A DNA stretch of 64,000 bases from Pseudomonas sp. NKUCC02_KPG. Its GTDB lineage: Bacteria > Pseudomonadota > Gammaproteobacteria > Pseudomonadales > Pseudomonadaceae. Positions within the stretch are counted from its first letter, which is position 1. Every line of letters starts with the position of its first letter. The notes beneath the pieces are model-generated. The model was not told the origin of the DNA. It ran no database searches and saw only the letters and a list, made by a program, of their open reading frames with translations. Shown here one piece after another: positions 34,405 to 43,092 of this stretch. The stretch lies in contig NZ_JAHKRC010000021.1 of NCBI RefSeq assembly GCF_019345465.1, positions 1 through 64,000 on the forward strand, read 5' to 3'. A program made the translations under genes and the position numbers.

Positions 34405-35115
34405 ATGTCCAAGCAAGATCATGTGTTAATCGTCGATGACGACCCCGACATCCGCCAGTTGCTGGCCGACTATCTGCGCGACGCGGGTTATCAGGCGTCC
34501 ACCGCCTGCGATGGCAAGGAAATGCGCCGCCGTCTGGAATTGAGCGTTATCGACCTGATCGTGCTCGATCTGATGCTGCCCGGCGAAGACGGCCTGAGCC
34601 TGTGCCGCACGCTGCGCGGCAGCTCCAATATCCCGGTGATCATGCTGACCGCACGCGCCAGCCTGATAGACCGTATCGTGGGCCTGGAGATCGGCGCGGA
34701 TGACTATCTGCCCAAGCCCTTCGACCCCCGGGAGTTGCTGGTACGCATCAAAGTGGTGTTGCGCCGGGCGCAGAGTTTTCCGCAGCGTGCCCGGGTCGAT
34801 GAGGCCACTTATGTGCGCTTTGATGAGTGGCGGCTCGACACCCGCGCCCGGCAAGTGCTGTCCGCCGACGGTCTGGTGATCAGCCTGGGAAACTCCGACT
34901 ACCGCGTGCTGCGCTTGCTGTTGCAGCACCCCAACCGTCCGTTGAGCCGGGACTTTTTGCTCAACCATGTGTTCGACAAGGACAGCACGCCCTTCGACCG
35001 ATCCATTGATGTCTGCGTCAGCCGTTTGCGCCAGCAATTGGCGCCCGGCCTGATCAAAACCGTGCGCAATGAGGGCTATATGCTCACCTCGGCCTGCGTG
35101 ACGAGCGAGTCATGA
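34405..35115 (+). CDS. OmpR-family response regulator, probable siderophore-responsive
   Basis: The 236-residue protein has a receiver domain with the acidic pair (DDDPDI), phospho-acceptor Asp55 in VLDLMLPGEDG, the conserved Thr in MLTARAS and Lys in YLPKPFDP. The C-terminal winged helix follows (SDYRVLRLLLQHPNRPLSRDFLL, FDRSIDVCVSRLRQQL). It diverges from the TonB receptor, as PirR or PfeR do beside their receptors in P. aeruginosa, so it probably activates that gene when the siderophore is present. The stop overlaps the kinase start. Confidence 0.88.
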   Translation: MSKQDHVLIVDDDPDIRQLLADYLRDAGYQASTACDGKEMRRRLELSVIDLIVLDLMLPGEDGLSLCRTLRGSSNIPVIMLTARASLIDRIVGLEIGADDYLPKPFDPRELLVRIKVVLRRAQSFPQRARVDEATYVRFDEWRLDTRARQVLSADGLVISLGNSDYRVLRLLLQHPNRPLSRDFLLNHVFDKDSTPFDRSIDVCVSRLRQQLAPGLIKTVRNEGYMLTSACVTSES

Positions 35116-36497
35116 CCCTGTTGCCCCGCACCCTCTATGGGAGGCTGGTGGTGATTCTGGTCAGCGGCATGCTGGCAGCCCAAGTGCTGACCAGCAGCAT
35201 CTGGTATGACGTGCGCCACAGCCAGGTACTGGAAATCCCCACGCGCCTGATCGCCAGTCGCCTGGCCGATATTGTCCGCATGGCAACGACCGATCCCCGG
35301 CGCACCGGGCTTTTGCTGCAAAGCTTGAGCACCCCCGCCTTCAACCTTGAACTGCGTAATGCCCCCAGTGCCGAACGTGCGCCGCTCACGGCCCAGGATC
35401 GGGCAACCGAGTCGTTGCTGCGCAGCCTGATCGATGAAAAGACGGCAACGCAAACACCCTTGAACCTGCTCAACCTGACCCTGCTCGACAATCAGGGGCA
35501 CAAGGCCGGGATCGATACGCTGTTCGGTTCAAGCCCCGCCGCCGGTCAATTTACCCTTGAGCTGCGCCTGGCCGATGGCCGCTGGCTGCATGTACAAGCC
35601 CGCGAGGATCAGGGCTGGACCAGCCTGGCGCCGGCGGATGTGATGATCGATTACTTTCTGCGCATCTATCTGGTGCGGATCATCGTAGTGGCCATCATTG
35701 TCTTGCTGGCGGTGCGCCTGGCCGTTCGCCCGCTCAATCAACTGGCACAGGCTGCCCAGGCGCTGGGCCAGGACATCCGGCGCCAGCCGCTGCCCATCAA
35801 GGGGCCGGTGGAAGTGCAACGTGCCGCCCAGGCGTTCAACCTGATGCAACAACGCCTGCTGGCCAGTCTGGCCGAGCGCACGCGTTTTCTGGCGGCGGTG
35901 TCCCACGACTTGCGCTCGCCCATCACACGCCTGCGACTGCGCACCGAGATGCTCGACAACGAGCCGCTCAAGGAGCGTTTTCGCAAAGACCTGACCGATA
36001 TGGAGGGGCTGGTGTCCACCACCCTGGACTTCGTCAGCAGCGGTGAAATCAACGAGCCCCGCCAGAGCATCGATATCAACGCATTGCTGCAAAGCCTTCA
36101 GGCCGACCTGCAGGATGTGGGTGAACACATCGCCCTCACCGGCCGGGCTGCCCGACCGCTCTCGGGTTATGCCCGCAGCCTGAAACGCTGCGTCCAGAAC
36201 CTGCTGGAAAATGCCGTGCGGTATGCCCGTGACGTGCACGTGATCGTCGACGAGCAGCCCGCCAGCCTGACCATCACGGTCAGGGACAGCGGCCTGGGGA
36301 TTGCGCCCGAACAGCTGACCCAGGTTATGGAGCCGTTCTATCGCCTTGAGTCATCGCGCAACAGCAGCACCGGTGGCTATGGCCTGGGGCTGAGCATCGC
36401 CCAGACCGTCGCGGCGGCCCACGGTGGAACACTGGAACTGCACAATCGACCCGACGGCGGGCTGGATGCCGTGCTCAGGTTTGAACACGAAGGGTAA
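35112..36497 (+). CDS. Sensor histidine kinase paired with the OmpR-type regulator
   Basis: The 461-residue kinase has two membrane spans (about 11-30 and 184-203) flanking a periplasmic sensor of about 150 residues, then HAMP, the H-box AAVSHDLRSPITR with His265, an N-box (QNLLENAVRYA) and G-boxes (DSGLGIAPEQ, GYGLGLSIA). It starts four bases inside the end of the regulator gene. The periplasmic domain may sense a ferric siderophore or the receptor state. That function is inferred from the neighbouring receptor. Confidence 0.88.
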   Translation: MTLLPRTLYGRLVVILVSGMLAAQVLTSSIWYDVRHSQVLEIPTRLIASRLADIVRMATTDPRRTGLLLQSLSTPAFNLELRNAPSAERAPLTAQDRATESLLRSLIDEKTATQTPLNLLNLTLLDNQGHKAGIDTLFGSSPAAGQFTLELRLADGRWLHVQAREDQGWTSLAPADVMIDYFLRIYLVRIIVVAIIVLLAVRLAVRPLNQLAQAAQALGQDIRRQPLPIKGPVEVQRAAQAFNLMQQRLLASLAERTRFLAAVSHDLRSPITRLRLRTEMLDNEPLKERFRKDLTDMEGLVSTTLDFVSSGEINEPRQSIDINALLQSLQADLQDVGEHIALTGRAARPLSGYARSLKRCVQNLLENAVRYARDVHVIVDEQPASLTITVRDSGLGIAPEQLTQVMEPFYRLESSRNSSTGGYGLGLSIAQTVAAAHGGTLELHNRPDGGLDAVLRFEHEG

Positions 36498-36603
36498 TGC
36501 CTTTCGACACAAAAAACGGAGTCCCTATCAGATCTGAATTGCGCTTTGTTTGATCAAATAATCTTTGGCACCATGCATGACCTCACCGAGGAGCAAATCA
36601 GCC

Positions 36604-37305
36604 ATGCCAAACATCCAGTTCGATCGAATTGTCGACCTCAGCCATCTGATTACTACCCATATCCCCGTCTGGCCCGATGATCCACCCACCACCTTTACTC
36701 CCCAGGCCTCACTGCAGGAACACGGTTATTACCTGCGCAGCTTCAGCATGGGCGAGCACAGCGCAACCCACATGAACGCCCCGAGCAGTTTTTTTCCCCA
36801 GGCAATGGGCATCGACGGCTATCGACCCGAGGCCCTTGTGCGCCCGGCCGTGGTCATTGATGTTCAGGCCCCGGCCCGTGACAACCCGGACCATGTCATC
36901 AGTATTCAGGACATTGAGCAGTGGGAAGTCGACAACGGCCTCATCGAAGCCGGCTCGGTGGTGCTGTTTCATACCGGCTGGCAATCGCGCTGGTCGCAAC
37001 CCGTGCGATTTTTCAATGGCGATGAGCAAGGCCTGCACTTTCCTGGCGTCGGTGCCGATGCCAGCCGTTTTTTGCTTGAGCAACGCGCCATCGCCGGGAT
37101 AGGGATCGACACCCACGGTGTAGATCCCGGCCAGGAAACATCCTTTGCCTGCAACCGGCTAGTACTGGCGCGCAACGGCATAATTCTGGAGTGCCTGAAC
37201 AATCTTGACCAGTTACCGCCAACCGGCATTACGCTGGTTATCGGCGTGCTTCGCCTGCAGGCGGGCTCCGGGTCGCCAGCCAGCGTGCTGGCGTTTGTCC
37301 GCTGA
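36604..37305 (+). CDS. Cyclase-family amidohydrolase (kynurenine formamidase-like)
   Basis: ATG 36604 has GAGGAGC ten bases upstream and gives 233 residues. The protein belongs to the cyclase family (PF04199 type): DLSHLITTHIPVWPDDPP at the start, a metal-site segment MGEHSATHMNAPSSFF in place of the usual HTGTHxDAPxHF, and GIGIDTHGVDPG. Two residues of the standard metal motif are altered (Ser for Gly/Thr, Asn for Asp), so activity or metal may differ. Family members hydrolyse N-formylkynurenine, isatin or related amides. It is 86 nt before a GntR gene; a link to the hydroxyproline genes is not shown. Confidence 0.75.
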   Translation: MPNIQFDRIVDLSHLITTHIPVWPDDPPTTFTPQASLQEHGYYLRSFSMGEHSATHMNAPSSFFPQAMGIDGYRPEALVRPAVVIDVQAPARDNPDHVISIQDIEQWEVDNGLIEAGSVVLFHTGWQSRWSQPVRFFNGDEQGLHFPGVGADASRFLLEQRAIAGIGIDTHGVDPGQETSFACNRLVLARNGIILECLNNLDQLPPTGITLVIGVLRLQAGSGSPASVLAFVR

Positions 37306-37360
37306 GACCTTAATCAAAGAAGCCCAACCGACCATCGGCACAAGGAATACCTTTCGACTT

Positions 37361-37370
37361 TCGTATACCA
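37361..37370. promoter_or_regulatory. Candidate autoregulatory operator before the GntR gene
   Basis: TCGTATACCA differs at one base from TCGTATACGA, found before the importer operon (44251) and the deaminase gene (50082). It lies 22 bases before the GntR start. Confidence 0.5.
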
Positions 37371-37391
37371 TATCTTTTTTACCAGTGAACG

Positions 37392-38072
37392 ATGACGACC
37401 GTGGCCCACCCAAAATTCAATGCTCCCGACCTGGGCAACTCACCGTCCACCTCGGAAATCATCACCCTGCATCTGCGCGATGCCATCGTCGCCGGGCACT
37501 TTGCCGAGGATGAGCCGATTCGCCAGGACGAAATCGCCCGCCAGTTCAATGTCAGCAAGATTCCTGTACGCGAAGCCCTCAAGCGTCTGGAGGCTGAAGG
37601 CCTGGTGATGTTCCAGCGTAATCGCGGGGCCATGGTCACGCGGATTTCCGAGGCCGAGCTGGCCCAGATGTTTGAAGTGCGCATGCTGCTCGAAGACAAA
37701 TTGCTGCGCCTGGCCATCCCCAACATGACCGCGGACACCTTCGCTCGCGCCGAACGCATCTGTAAGGAGTTTGTCGGCGAGGATGACGTGGGTCGCTGGG
37801 CCGAGCTCAACTGGGAACTTCACGCCTGCCTCTACGAGCCGGCGCAGCGGCCCTTCATGATCAGCCTGATCCGCTCGGTCAACGACAAACTTGAACGCTA
37901 CCTGCGTATCCAGATGAGTTTGTCGGCAGGCAAGCACCGCGCAGATCACGAACACCGGGAGATACTCGATGCTTGCCGCGCCGGTGATGTGGAGCGGGCC
38001 GTCGGGCTGCTGGATGAACATATCGCCGGGGTGTGCAAAACCCTGTTCGAGCATTTGCCGCAAAGCCACTGA
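37392..38072 (+). CDS. GntR-family regulator (FCD domain), probable controller of hydroxyproline genes
   Basis: The 226-residue protein has the winged helix at about 20-88 (DEIARQFNVSKIPVREALKRLEAEGLVMF) and an FCD domain with the metal/ligand His-rich helices (LNWELHACLYEPAQRPFM, HREILDACRAGD). FCD GntR proteins often bind palindromes built on GTATAC. A near-perfect TCGTATAC site precedes this gene and two perfect ones lie in the cluster at 44-50 kb. I infer that this is the HypR-like repressor of that cluster although the pyocin and alpha-galactoside genes intervene. Confidence 0.82.
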   Translation: MTTVAHPKFNAPDLGNSPSTSEIITLHLRDAIVAGHFAEDEPIRQDEIARQFNVSKIPVREALKRLEAEGLVMFQRNRGAMVTRISEAELAQMFEVRMLLEDKLLRLAIPNMTADTFARAERICKEFVGEDDVGRWAELNWELHACLYEPAQRPFMISLIRSVNDKLERYLRIQMSLSAGKHRADHEHREILDACRAGDVERAVGLLDEHIAGVCKTLFEHLPQSH

Positions 38073-38251
38073 GCCCGCAATCAACGCTATTTTCTACTCG
38101 GATTCGTTGCGACTGACGAGCCGTCCATCAGACCGGAGATTTTGTCACCCCTAGTTGGCCCAAGGATGGAACGCAAATACTCACCCTATTTTGCCTGAAG
38201 GAATAATGCCTGGCGTTGCCCCAGGATTCTTTCTGATGACATGGAGCGTTC

Positions 38252-39520
38252 ATGTACCAAAACAAACCCGGATTTAAAGACACTCCGGACTCGCTACCCA
38301 TTCCAGCGTTTGACGACAGCCAAGAAAAAGCCGAGGCGGCGCAGGCGGCTTGGGCCAGAGCGGTGGCCGCGAACGAAAAGAACGACCGGGACACCGATGA
38401 ACGCTGGGAAGCGGCCCAGAGAAAGGTAGAGGGCAAGCAGGCGGGCTACGTTTTTGCGAAGTCCTGCGCACTGCCCGATGGCGTCACGAACCACCAAGGT
38501 TTTATACCGGTGGAGTCGCTGAAACAGTACGGAACTTACGCGGTGCTCGGCTCGGGCAGCGCGATGACGGCAGGCGCCACAGCCCTGGAGTGGATTGGCG
38601 GTTTCGCCAGTGCTACGGCCCTGGCCAGTCGCCTGGGCGGAACCCTTGCGGCGGTGGTGCCCGCCAACCTGTCAATCGTTGTGGCGGCGCTGATGCCGAA
38701 CACGACCTCGCCCGACAGTGCGTTCTATTCGTCCGCGCAATATGCCGAGTTGACCCAGGGCAATACGCGGGCACGGGTAACGGTTAAACACCTGCCCGAC
38801 GGCTCGGTCGACCTGTACGGGTTTTACACCGGGGGCCAATCGCAATGGCAGAACGTCCCGGTGATCAAAGCTGAGCCACGTGGCGAGCAACTGGTGGCGG
38901 ATTTCGGCGGTGGCATAGAAATCATCTGGACCCCGGCCGCAGACCCCAACGCCGTGCTGGGGATACCGGCGCTCAAAGGGGTCACGCTGAAGCCTGCCGT
39001 GTGGGTGTATCCACCGGGCGAGAAAGCTGACCAGATCCTGATTAACCCCGAGTACCCACCGGATTATCAGGACGCGATTATCTGGTTTCCGAGTCAGCCG
39101 CAAATCGCGCCAATATACCTGTCATTAAGTGTGCGCCATGTTCCTGGTGTGGTGACAGGCAGCGGGCAGGACGTATCAGGAATCTGGCTAGCTGGGGCGG
39201 ACACCGGACCAGGCGCACCGATTCCAACATGCATTGCCGATAGACTCCGAGGTCGCAAGTTCTCTAGCTTCGACAAATTCCGGGCGGCATTTTGGGAGGA
39301 AGTTGCGAATGATCCAGAATTGAGTGCGCAGTTTGTAAAGCGTAACCGCAATCGTATGCGTGAAGGTTACGCACCAAATGCTCGGGAACGGGATACCGTC
39401 GGAAAGAGAAATACTTTCGAACTGCACCATGTCGAGCGCATCACGGACGGAGGGCCTGTTTATGACGTGGACAACTTACGAGTCAATACTCCAAAAAACC
39501 ATATTGAGAATCACAGGTAA
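38252..39520 (+). CDS. S-type pyocin/colicin-like HNH DNase toxin with a short N-terminus
   Basis: The 422-residue protein has a C-terminal colicin E9/pyocin S2-type nuclease: His392-His393, Asn408, His417 and His421 reproduce the E9 spacing (HH, +15 N, +24 H, +28 H). A pyocin translocation-type domain occupies about 110-300. The N-terminal region is only about 110 residues with a charged helix (30-70), too short for the usual receptor-binding and TonB region of S pyocins (normally 600-plus residues in total). It might be a shortened bacteriocin or a cargo of another secretion system such as T6SS. TGGAGCG precedes the ATG. I found no PrtN P-box upstream. Confidence 0.85.
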   Translation: MYQNKPGFKDTPDSLPIPAFDDSQEKAEAAQAAWARAVAANEKNDRDTDERWEAAQRKVEGKQAGYVFAKSCALPDGVTNHQGFIPVESLKQYGTYAVLGSGSAMTAGATALEWIGGFASATALASRLGGTLAAVVPANLSIVVAALMPNTTSPDSAFYSSAQYAELTQGNTRARVTVKHLPDGSVDLYGFYTGGQSQWQNVPVIKAEPRGEQLVADFGGGIEIIWTPAADPNAVLGIPALKGVTLKPAVWVYPPGEKADQILINPEYPPDYQDAIIWFPSQPQIAPIYLSLSVRHVPGVVTGSGQDVSGIWLAGADTGPGAPIPTCIADRLRGRKFSSFDKFRAAFWEEVANDPELSAQFVKRNRNRMREGYAPNARERDTVGKRNTFELHHVERITDGGPVYDVDNLRVNTPKNHIENHR

Positions 39521-39528
39521 GTGCCCCC

Positions 39529-39786
39529 ATGAGCAAGACAATTTCTGATTATACCGAAGCGCAGTTCATCGAGTTTTTGGATGAGCTATTTGAAGCAAAC
39601 GATAATGGTGCATCCGATGAAAAACTGGGGGAGTTTCTTGACAAGTTCAGACAGCTCACAGGGCATCCTGACGGTACTGACCTGATTTACTACCCAGAAG
39701 AAGGAGCTGATGATTCTGCCGAAGGGATTACCCGGACAGTTAAGGAATGGCGAGCAGCCAATGGTCTACCCGGCTTCAAAGAATGA
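39529..39786 (+). CDS. Colicin/pyocin DNase immunity protein (Im family)
   Basis: The 85-residue acidic protein starts eight bases after the nuclease stop. It has the Im2/Im9-type pattern: SDYTEAQFIEFLDELFEAN in helix 1, then HPDGTDLIYYPEEGADDSAEGI around the helix 3 contact region, which uses the conserved Tyr-Tyr pair. Such proteins bind the nuclease domain beside its active site and protect the producer. A strong terminator follows at 39793. Confidence 0.92.
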   Translation: MSKTISDYTEAQFIEFLDELFEANDNGASDEKLGEFLDKFRQLTGHPDGTDLIYYPEEGADDSAEGITRTVKEWRAANGLPGFKE

Positions 39787-39792
39787 ATTCTC

Positions 39793-39836
39793 CCCGCACA
39801 CCAGAACTCTGAGTTCTCGCGTGCGGGAAATTTTTT
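39793..39836 (+). terminator. Rho-independent terminator of the pyocin-immunity operon
   Basis: CCCGCAC pairs with GTGCGGG around an inner AGAACTC/GAGTTCT stem, followed by AAATTTTTT. It begins seven bases after the immunity stop. Confidence 0.88.
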
Positions 39837-39874
39837 CCGAGGTAAAAAAGCGCCAAGTACATCTGCTCCCATTT

Positions 39875-39929
39875 GGTGGAGGATTTTTGGCGGTGGCATA
39901 GAAATCATCTGGACCCCGGCCGCAGCCCC
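39875..39929 (+). repeat. Orphan fragment duplicated from the pyocin gene
   Basis: Positions 39889-39925 are identical over 37 bp to 38906-38942 within the pyocin translocation domain, and similarity extends leftwards to 39875. The fragment lies outside any gene, after the immunity terminator. It reads as the scar of a second pyocin cassette lost by recombination. Confidence 0.85.
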
Positions 39930-39937
39930 CCAATGTT

Positions 39938-40088
39938 GTTCACTTAAACGTTTTCAGCCTCTGTGGGAGCGGGCTTGCTCGCGATGGTCTTCAGAACGCC
40001 GGATTGACTCACTCAATACGCGTCATCGTTAACGACCCTCGCGAGCAAGCCCGCTCCCACACTCGAGCAGCGTTGCTCTCAAGTGAAC
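39938..40088. repeat. REPIN-type palindrome with an outer inverted repeat
   Basis: The core pairs GTGGGAGCGGGCTTGCTCGCGA (from 39962) with its complement ending near 40062, a classic Pseudomonas REP doublet. It is framed by GTTCACTT (39938) and AAGTGAAC (40081-40088). The 344-bp interval 39787-40130 holds this, the terminator and the pyocin fragment, and no gene. Confidence 0.85.
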
Positions 40089-40130
40089 AGCACTAGAACA
40101 GGCTGCGCACCCGGCTGCAGGACTTGAGCC

Positions 40131-41444
40131 TTACTTTGCAACCACCGGCTGCCTCATGACCTGAAGCTTGACCACCGCCGAGCGCGACTTGCGCAAGTCG
40201 AGCCGGACAGGCTTCCTGTGTTTGCCACTGTCGAGGCTGAACATTGAAATGATGGTGAACAACAAGGCCGAGCTGCCCAGCACGATATAGGTATGCCGGA
40301 AGCCGAAGACTTCGTACATGTGCCCTGCCAGCGGTGAAATGAACGTCGCCCCTACCCCCTTGGCAAACACAAACCCCACCATGTAAATCGTTGCCGACAA
40401 GCGTGTACCGAAGACATCCTCGATGTACTTGAACATACCGATAAACACCAGTGGCACTTCCAGGGCATGGAGCATCTTCAACGCCACCATTTCATACGGC
40501 GTGGTTGCGAGCCCCGAACCGGTAATGCGCAGCCACATCACCAGCCCCGCAATGATCAGGGCATTTTTGCCACCGATACGGTTCAGCACGCCAGGGATCA
40601 GGAACATGCCCAATGCAACCATGCACTCCGTCAGCGTGGTGACAAACCCGAACACTTGCATGCCCTGCTGCGGCGATTCGAAGAAACCACGGAAGTAGTT
40701 CACAAACTGCTGGTCGAAAATGTCGTACAGGCATGCGACTCCGACGACGTAGAGCACCAGAAACCAGAAACGCCGATCCAGCAACAGGCTCCCGATGGCG
40801 GCATAGGAAACCGGTGGCGTTTTCTCGGCGCCATCCCCTGTCGGCACAACACCCAGGCACGGCTTGATCCGGTAGACGAGCACGGCCATCAGCACCGCAC
40901 AGAGCGAGCCCAGCCAGAAAATGGATTCGGGACTGGTGCTGATCAGCATCCCGGAAATCGCCGCCGAGAAACCGAAACCAATGGCACCGAACATTCGCAC
41001 CCGACCATAGGGGATACGGTTGGCCCGGCAGGCTTTTTCGATGTACACCTCCAACGCCCCGCCGCCAGCGGCGAAGGTAATCCCCAGGTACACGCCGCCC
41101 ACCAGTGCCGCCAGCATCAGGTGGGTACGCAGCAGCGGCGCAAAGACCCAGTTCATGAAGGGTGCCAGCAAAATCAGCAGGCCGATGACCACACACAGCA
41201 GGTGCTTGCGATGATCCAGACGATCACTCAGCACGCCAAAGAGCGGCTGGAACAGCATTGCAAAGACCGCCTGGGAGCCGAACATCAAGCCGATGGCGCC
41301 AGCATCCAGCGTGCCGACATCTCCCAGCCACACCGCAAGAAAAGGCGCCGTACCGCCCGTGATGAAGTAGTAGAAAAAGAAGATCATGCCGTATTTGAAA
41401 AACGGCAGAACCCCGCCAATTGCAGTTCCGAGCGTCACGTTCAT
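40131..41444 (-). CDS. MFS oligosaccharide:proton symporter (LacY/RafB family)
   Basis: The 437-residue permease has 12 likely spans and LacY-family features: FFFYYFITGGTAPFLAVWL in span 1, the FGVLSDRLDHRKHLL loop between spans 2 and 3, and YGRVRMFGAIGFGFSAAISG. Family members import lactose, melibiose, raffinose or sucrose with protons. It follows the alpha-galactosidase gene on the same strand after 176 bp, so melibiose or raffinose is the probable substrate. The C-terminal extension (about 405-437) is basic. The ribosome site is weak (GGTGG). Confidence 0.85.
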   Translation of the reverse strand: MNVTLGTAIGGVLPFFKYGMIFFFYYFITGGTAPFLAVWLGDVGTLDAGAIGLMFGSQAVFAMLFQPLFGVLSDRLDHRKHLLCVVIGLLILLAPFMNWVFAPLLRTHLMLAALVGGVYLGITFAAGGGALEVYIEKACRANRIPYGRVRMFGAIGFGFSAAISGMLISTSPESIFWLGSLCAVLMAVLVYRIKPCLGVVPTGDGAEKTPPVSYAAIGSLLLDRRFWFLVLYVVGVACLYDIFDQQFVNYFRGFFESPQQGMQVFGFVTTLTECMVALGMFLIPGVLNRIGGKNALIIAGLVMWLRITGSGLATTPYEMVALKMLHALEVPLVFIGMFKYIEDVFGTRLSATIYMVGFVFAKGVGATFISPLAGHMYEVFGFRHTYIVLGSSALLFTIISMFSLDSGKHRKPVRLDLRKSRSAVVKLQVMRQPVVAK

Positions 41445-41554
41445 AGGTCCACCCTGGACTCATTGTTTTTATGGACAAACGTGCCGAGAGTGCTCACTTG
41501 CGCGAGCGTGAGCGCCAGCCCCGGCGGATCTGTTGATCGCGCAGGAACTGGCCG

Positions 41555-41576
41555 CCCGTCAAGGCCGTTTGACGGG
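41555..41576. promoter_or_regulatory. Hairpin between the alpha-galactosidase and permease genes
   Basis: CCCGTCAA-GGCCGT-TTGACGGG is a perfect eight-pair stem in the 176-bp gap after melA. It may attenuate or process the melA-permease transcript. Confidence 0.4.
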
Positions 41577-41620
41577 TACTTCGGGTAGAATTTCAGGCCA
41601 AGACAGCAGGTTTCCTGCGC

Positions 41621-42946
41621 TTAACCCAAGTGCGGCAACCAGCCTTCGTGGGCCTCGATCAAATCGTCAACCATGGTCGCGATTTCGTCGAGGCTCAGTT
41701 CTGCCGCCGCGTGGGGATCAAGCATCACGGCTTGTTTGACATGCTCACGACGACCGCTGGCCAGGGCTTCCACGGTCAGGAGCTGAACATTGATATTGGT
41801 TTGCATCAACGCGGCAAGACCTACCGGCAGATGACCTACACGGGTAGGTTGAATACCGTTGTGGTCAACCACACAGGGCACCTCTACGCAGGCATTATCA
41901 GGCAGATTGCTGATCAATCCGGCGTTCATCACGTTGCCGTTGATCACGGTCGGAATACCCGTGAGTTCGGCCTCGATGATTTTTGAAGCGTATTCGTGGC
42001 TGCGGCACACCTTGAGCCCTTCACCGTTGATCAGCGCCTGCTCCTGCACGCCCCACTCGCTGATCTGCTCCTCGCAGCGGCGCAGGTATTCATCAAGCGG
42101 GATATTGAACTGCTCGATCAGGTCCGGGCGATGGCGCTTGATAAACCACGGCACGTACTCGGCCAGATGCTCGGAAGACTCGGTCGCAAAATGGCCGAAG
42201 TGCTTGAACACCTCATAACGCACCCGGTTCCAGTCCGGGACCTTTCCTTCATCAAGCACGGCGCGGATACGCGGGTAAAGATCTTCGACGCTGCCATCGG
42301 CCAACAGGCGCTCGAACGAGGTATAGAACGACATGTGATTGATGCCGGCGCAGCGATAGCGGATTTCTTCGATCGGTACACCGATGTCCAGGGATAGCTC
42401 CTTTGCCGTGCCCTGCACGGAATGGCACAGCCCCACCGTACGCACCTGGGGAACGAAGCGATTGAGCGCCATGCAGTTAATGGCCATCGGGTTGACGTAT
42501 TGCAGCATCAGGGCACCGGGGCAGAGTTCGCCCATGTCCTTGGCGATGTCCACCAGTACCGGGGCGGTACGCAAGCCACGCATGATGCCGCCGATGCCTA
42601 GGGTGTCGCCGATGGTCTGGCGCAGGCCGAAGCGCCTGGGGATCTCGAAATCGGTCACGGTACCCGGTTTGTAGCCTGCGACCTGAATCATCGTGACCAC
42701 ATAATCGGCCCCTTCCAGTGCTCGACGGCGATCGGTCGTCACCTCGAACACGGGTGACACACCCAGGGTCTCGGCGATCTTGCCCGCCACCATCTTCGAG
42801 GTTTCCAGGCGATGCAGATCGATATCCATCAACGCAAAATGCGCATTGCGCAACAGCTCGACGTGCAACAGATCGCCCAGCACGTTTTTCATGAATACCG
42901 TGGAGCCGGCACCTATCAGGGCAATCTTCGTGGTCTTGAAAGTCAT
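41621..42946 (-). CDS. melA: Family GH4 alpha-galactosidase (MelA-type)
   Basis: The 441-residue enzyme has the GH4 NAD-binding start (IALIGAGSTVFMKNV), the NPMAINCMALNR block, and the metal site Cys174-His175 in GLCHSVQGT with His203 in GINHMSFY. GH4 enzymes use NAD and manganese in a redox-assisted cleavage. The CHSVQG motif is that of alpha-galactosidases rather than phospho-glucosidases, so melibiose or raffinose is hydrolysed in the cytoplasm. It diverges from an AraC gene and precedes an oligosaccharide symporter. Such a cluster is not a usual Pseudomonas trait. Confidence 0.9.
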   Translation of the reverse strand: MTFKTTKIALIGAGSTVFMKNVLGDLLHVELLRNAHFALMDIDLHRLETSKMVAGKIAETLGVSPVFEVTTDRRRALEGADYVVTMIQVAGYKPGTVTDFEIPRRFGLRQTIGDTLGIGGIMRGLRTAPVLVDIAKDMGELCPGALMLQYVNPMAINCMALNRFVPQVRTVGLCHSVQGTAKELSLDIGVPIEEIRYRCAGINHMSFYTSFERLLADGSVEDLYPRIRAVLDEGKVPDWNRVRYEVFKHFGHFATESSEHLAEYVPWFIKRHRPDLIEQFNIPLDEYLRRCEEQISEWGVQEQALINGEGLKVCRSHEYASKIIEAELTGIPTVINGNVMNAGLISNLPDNACVEVPCVVDHNGIQPTRVGHLPVGLAALMQTNINVQLLTVEALASGRREHVKQAVMLDPHAAAELSLDEIATMVDDLIEAHEGWLPHLG

Positions 42947-43092
42947 CTGCTTATCCTTGTTCTATTCGCAGTGGACACAGGTAAAAAAATATCAGAGCAT
43001 CACCGCAGTCCATGCCTGTAGAGGCTGCCTGGGAACCGCTTGATTCCTATGGTAGGAGGCGACCCACCCCCTGAATAGACGAGTTTTATGCG

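Noticed and set aside
36571..36585. Sigma-54 promoter before the cyclase gene
   Set aside because: TGGCAC is present, but the -12 element reads ATGA instead of TTGC.
38073..38251. PrtN P-box or LexA box before the pyocin gene
   Set aside because: No ATTGNNGT repeat or CTGT-N8-ACAG could be found by eye.
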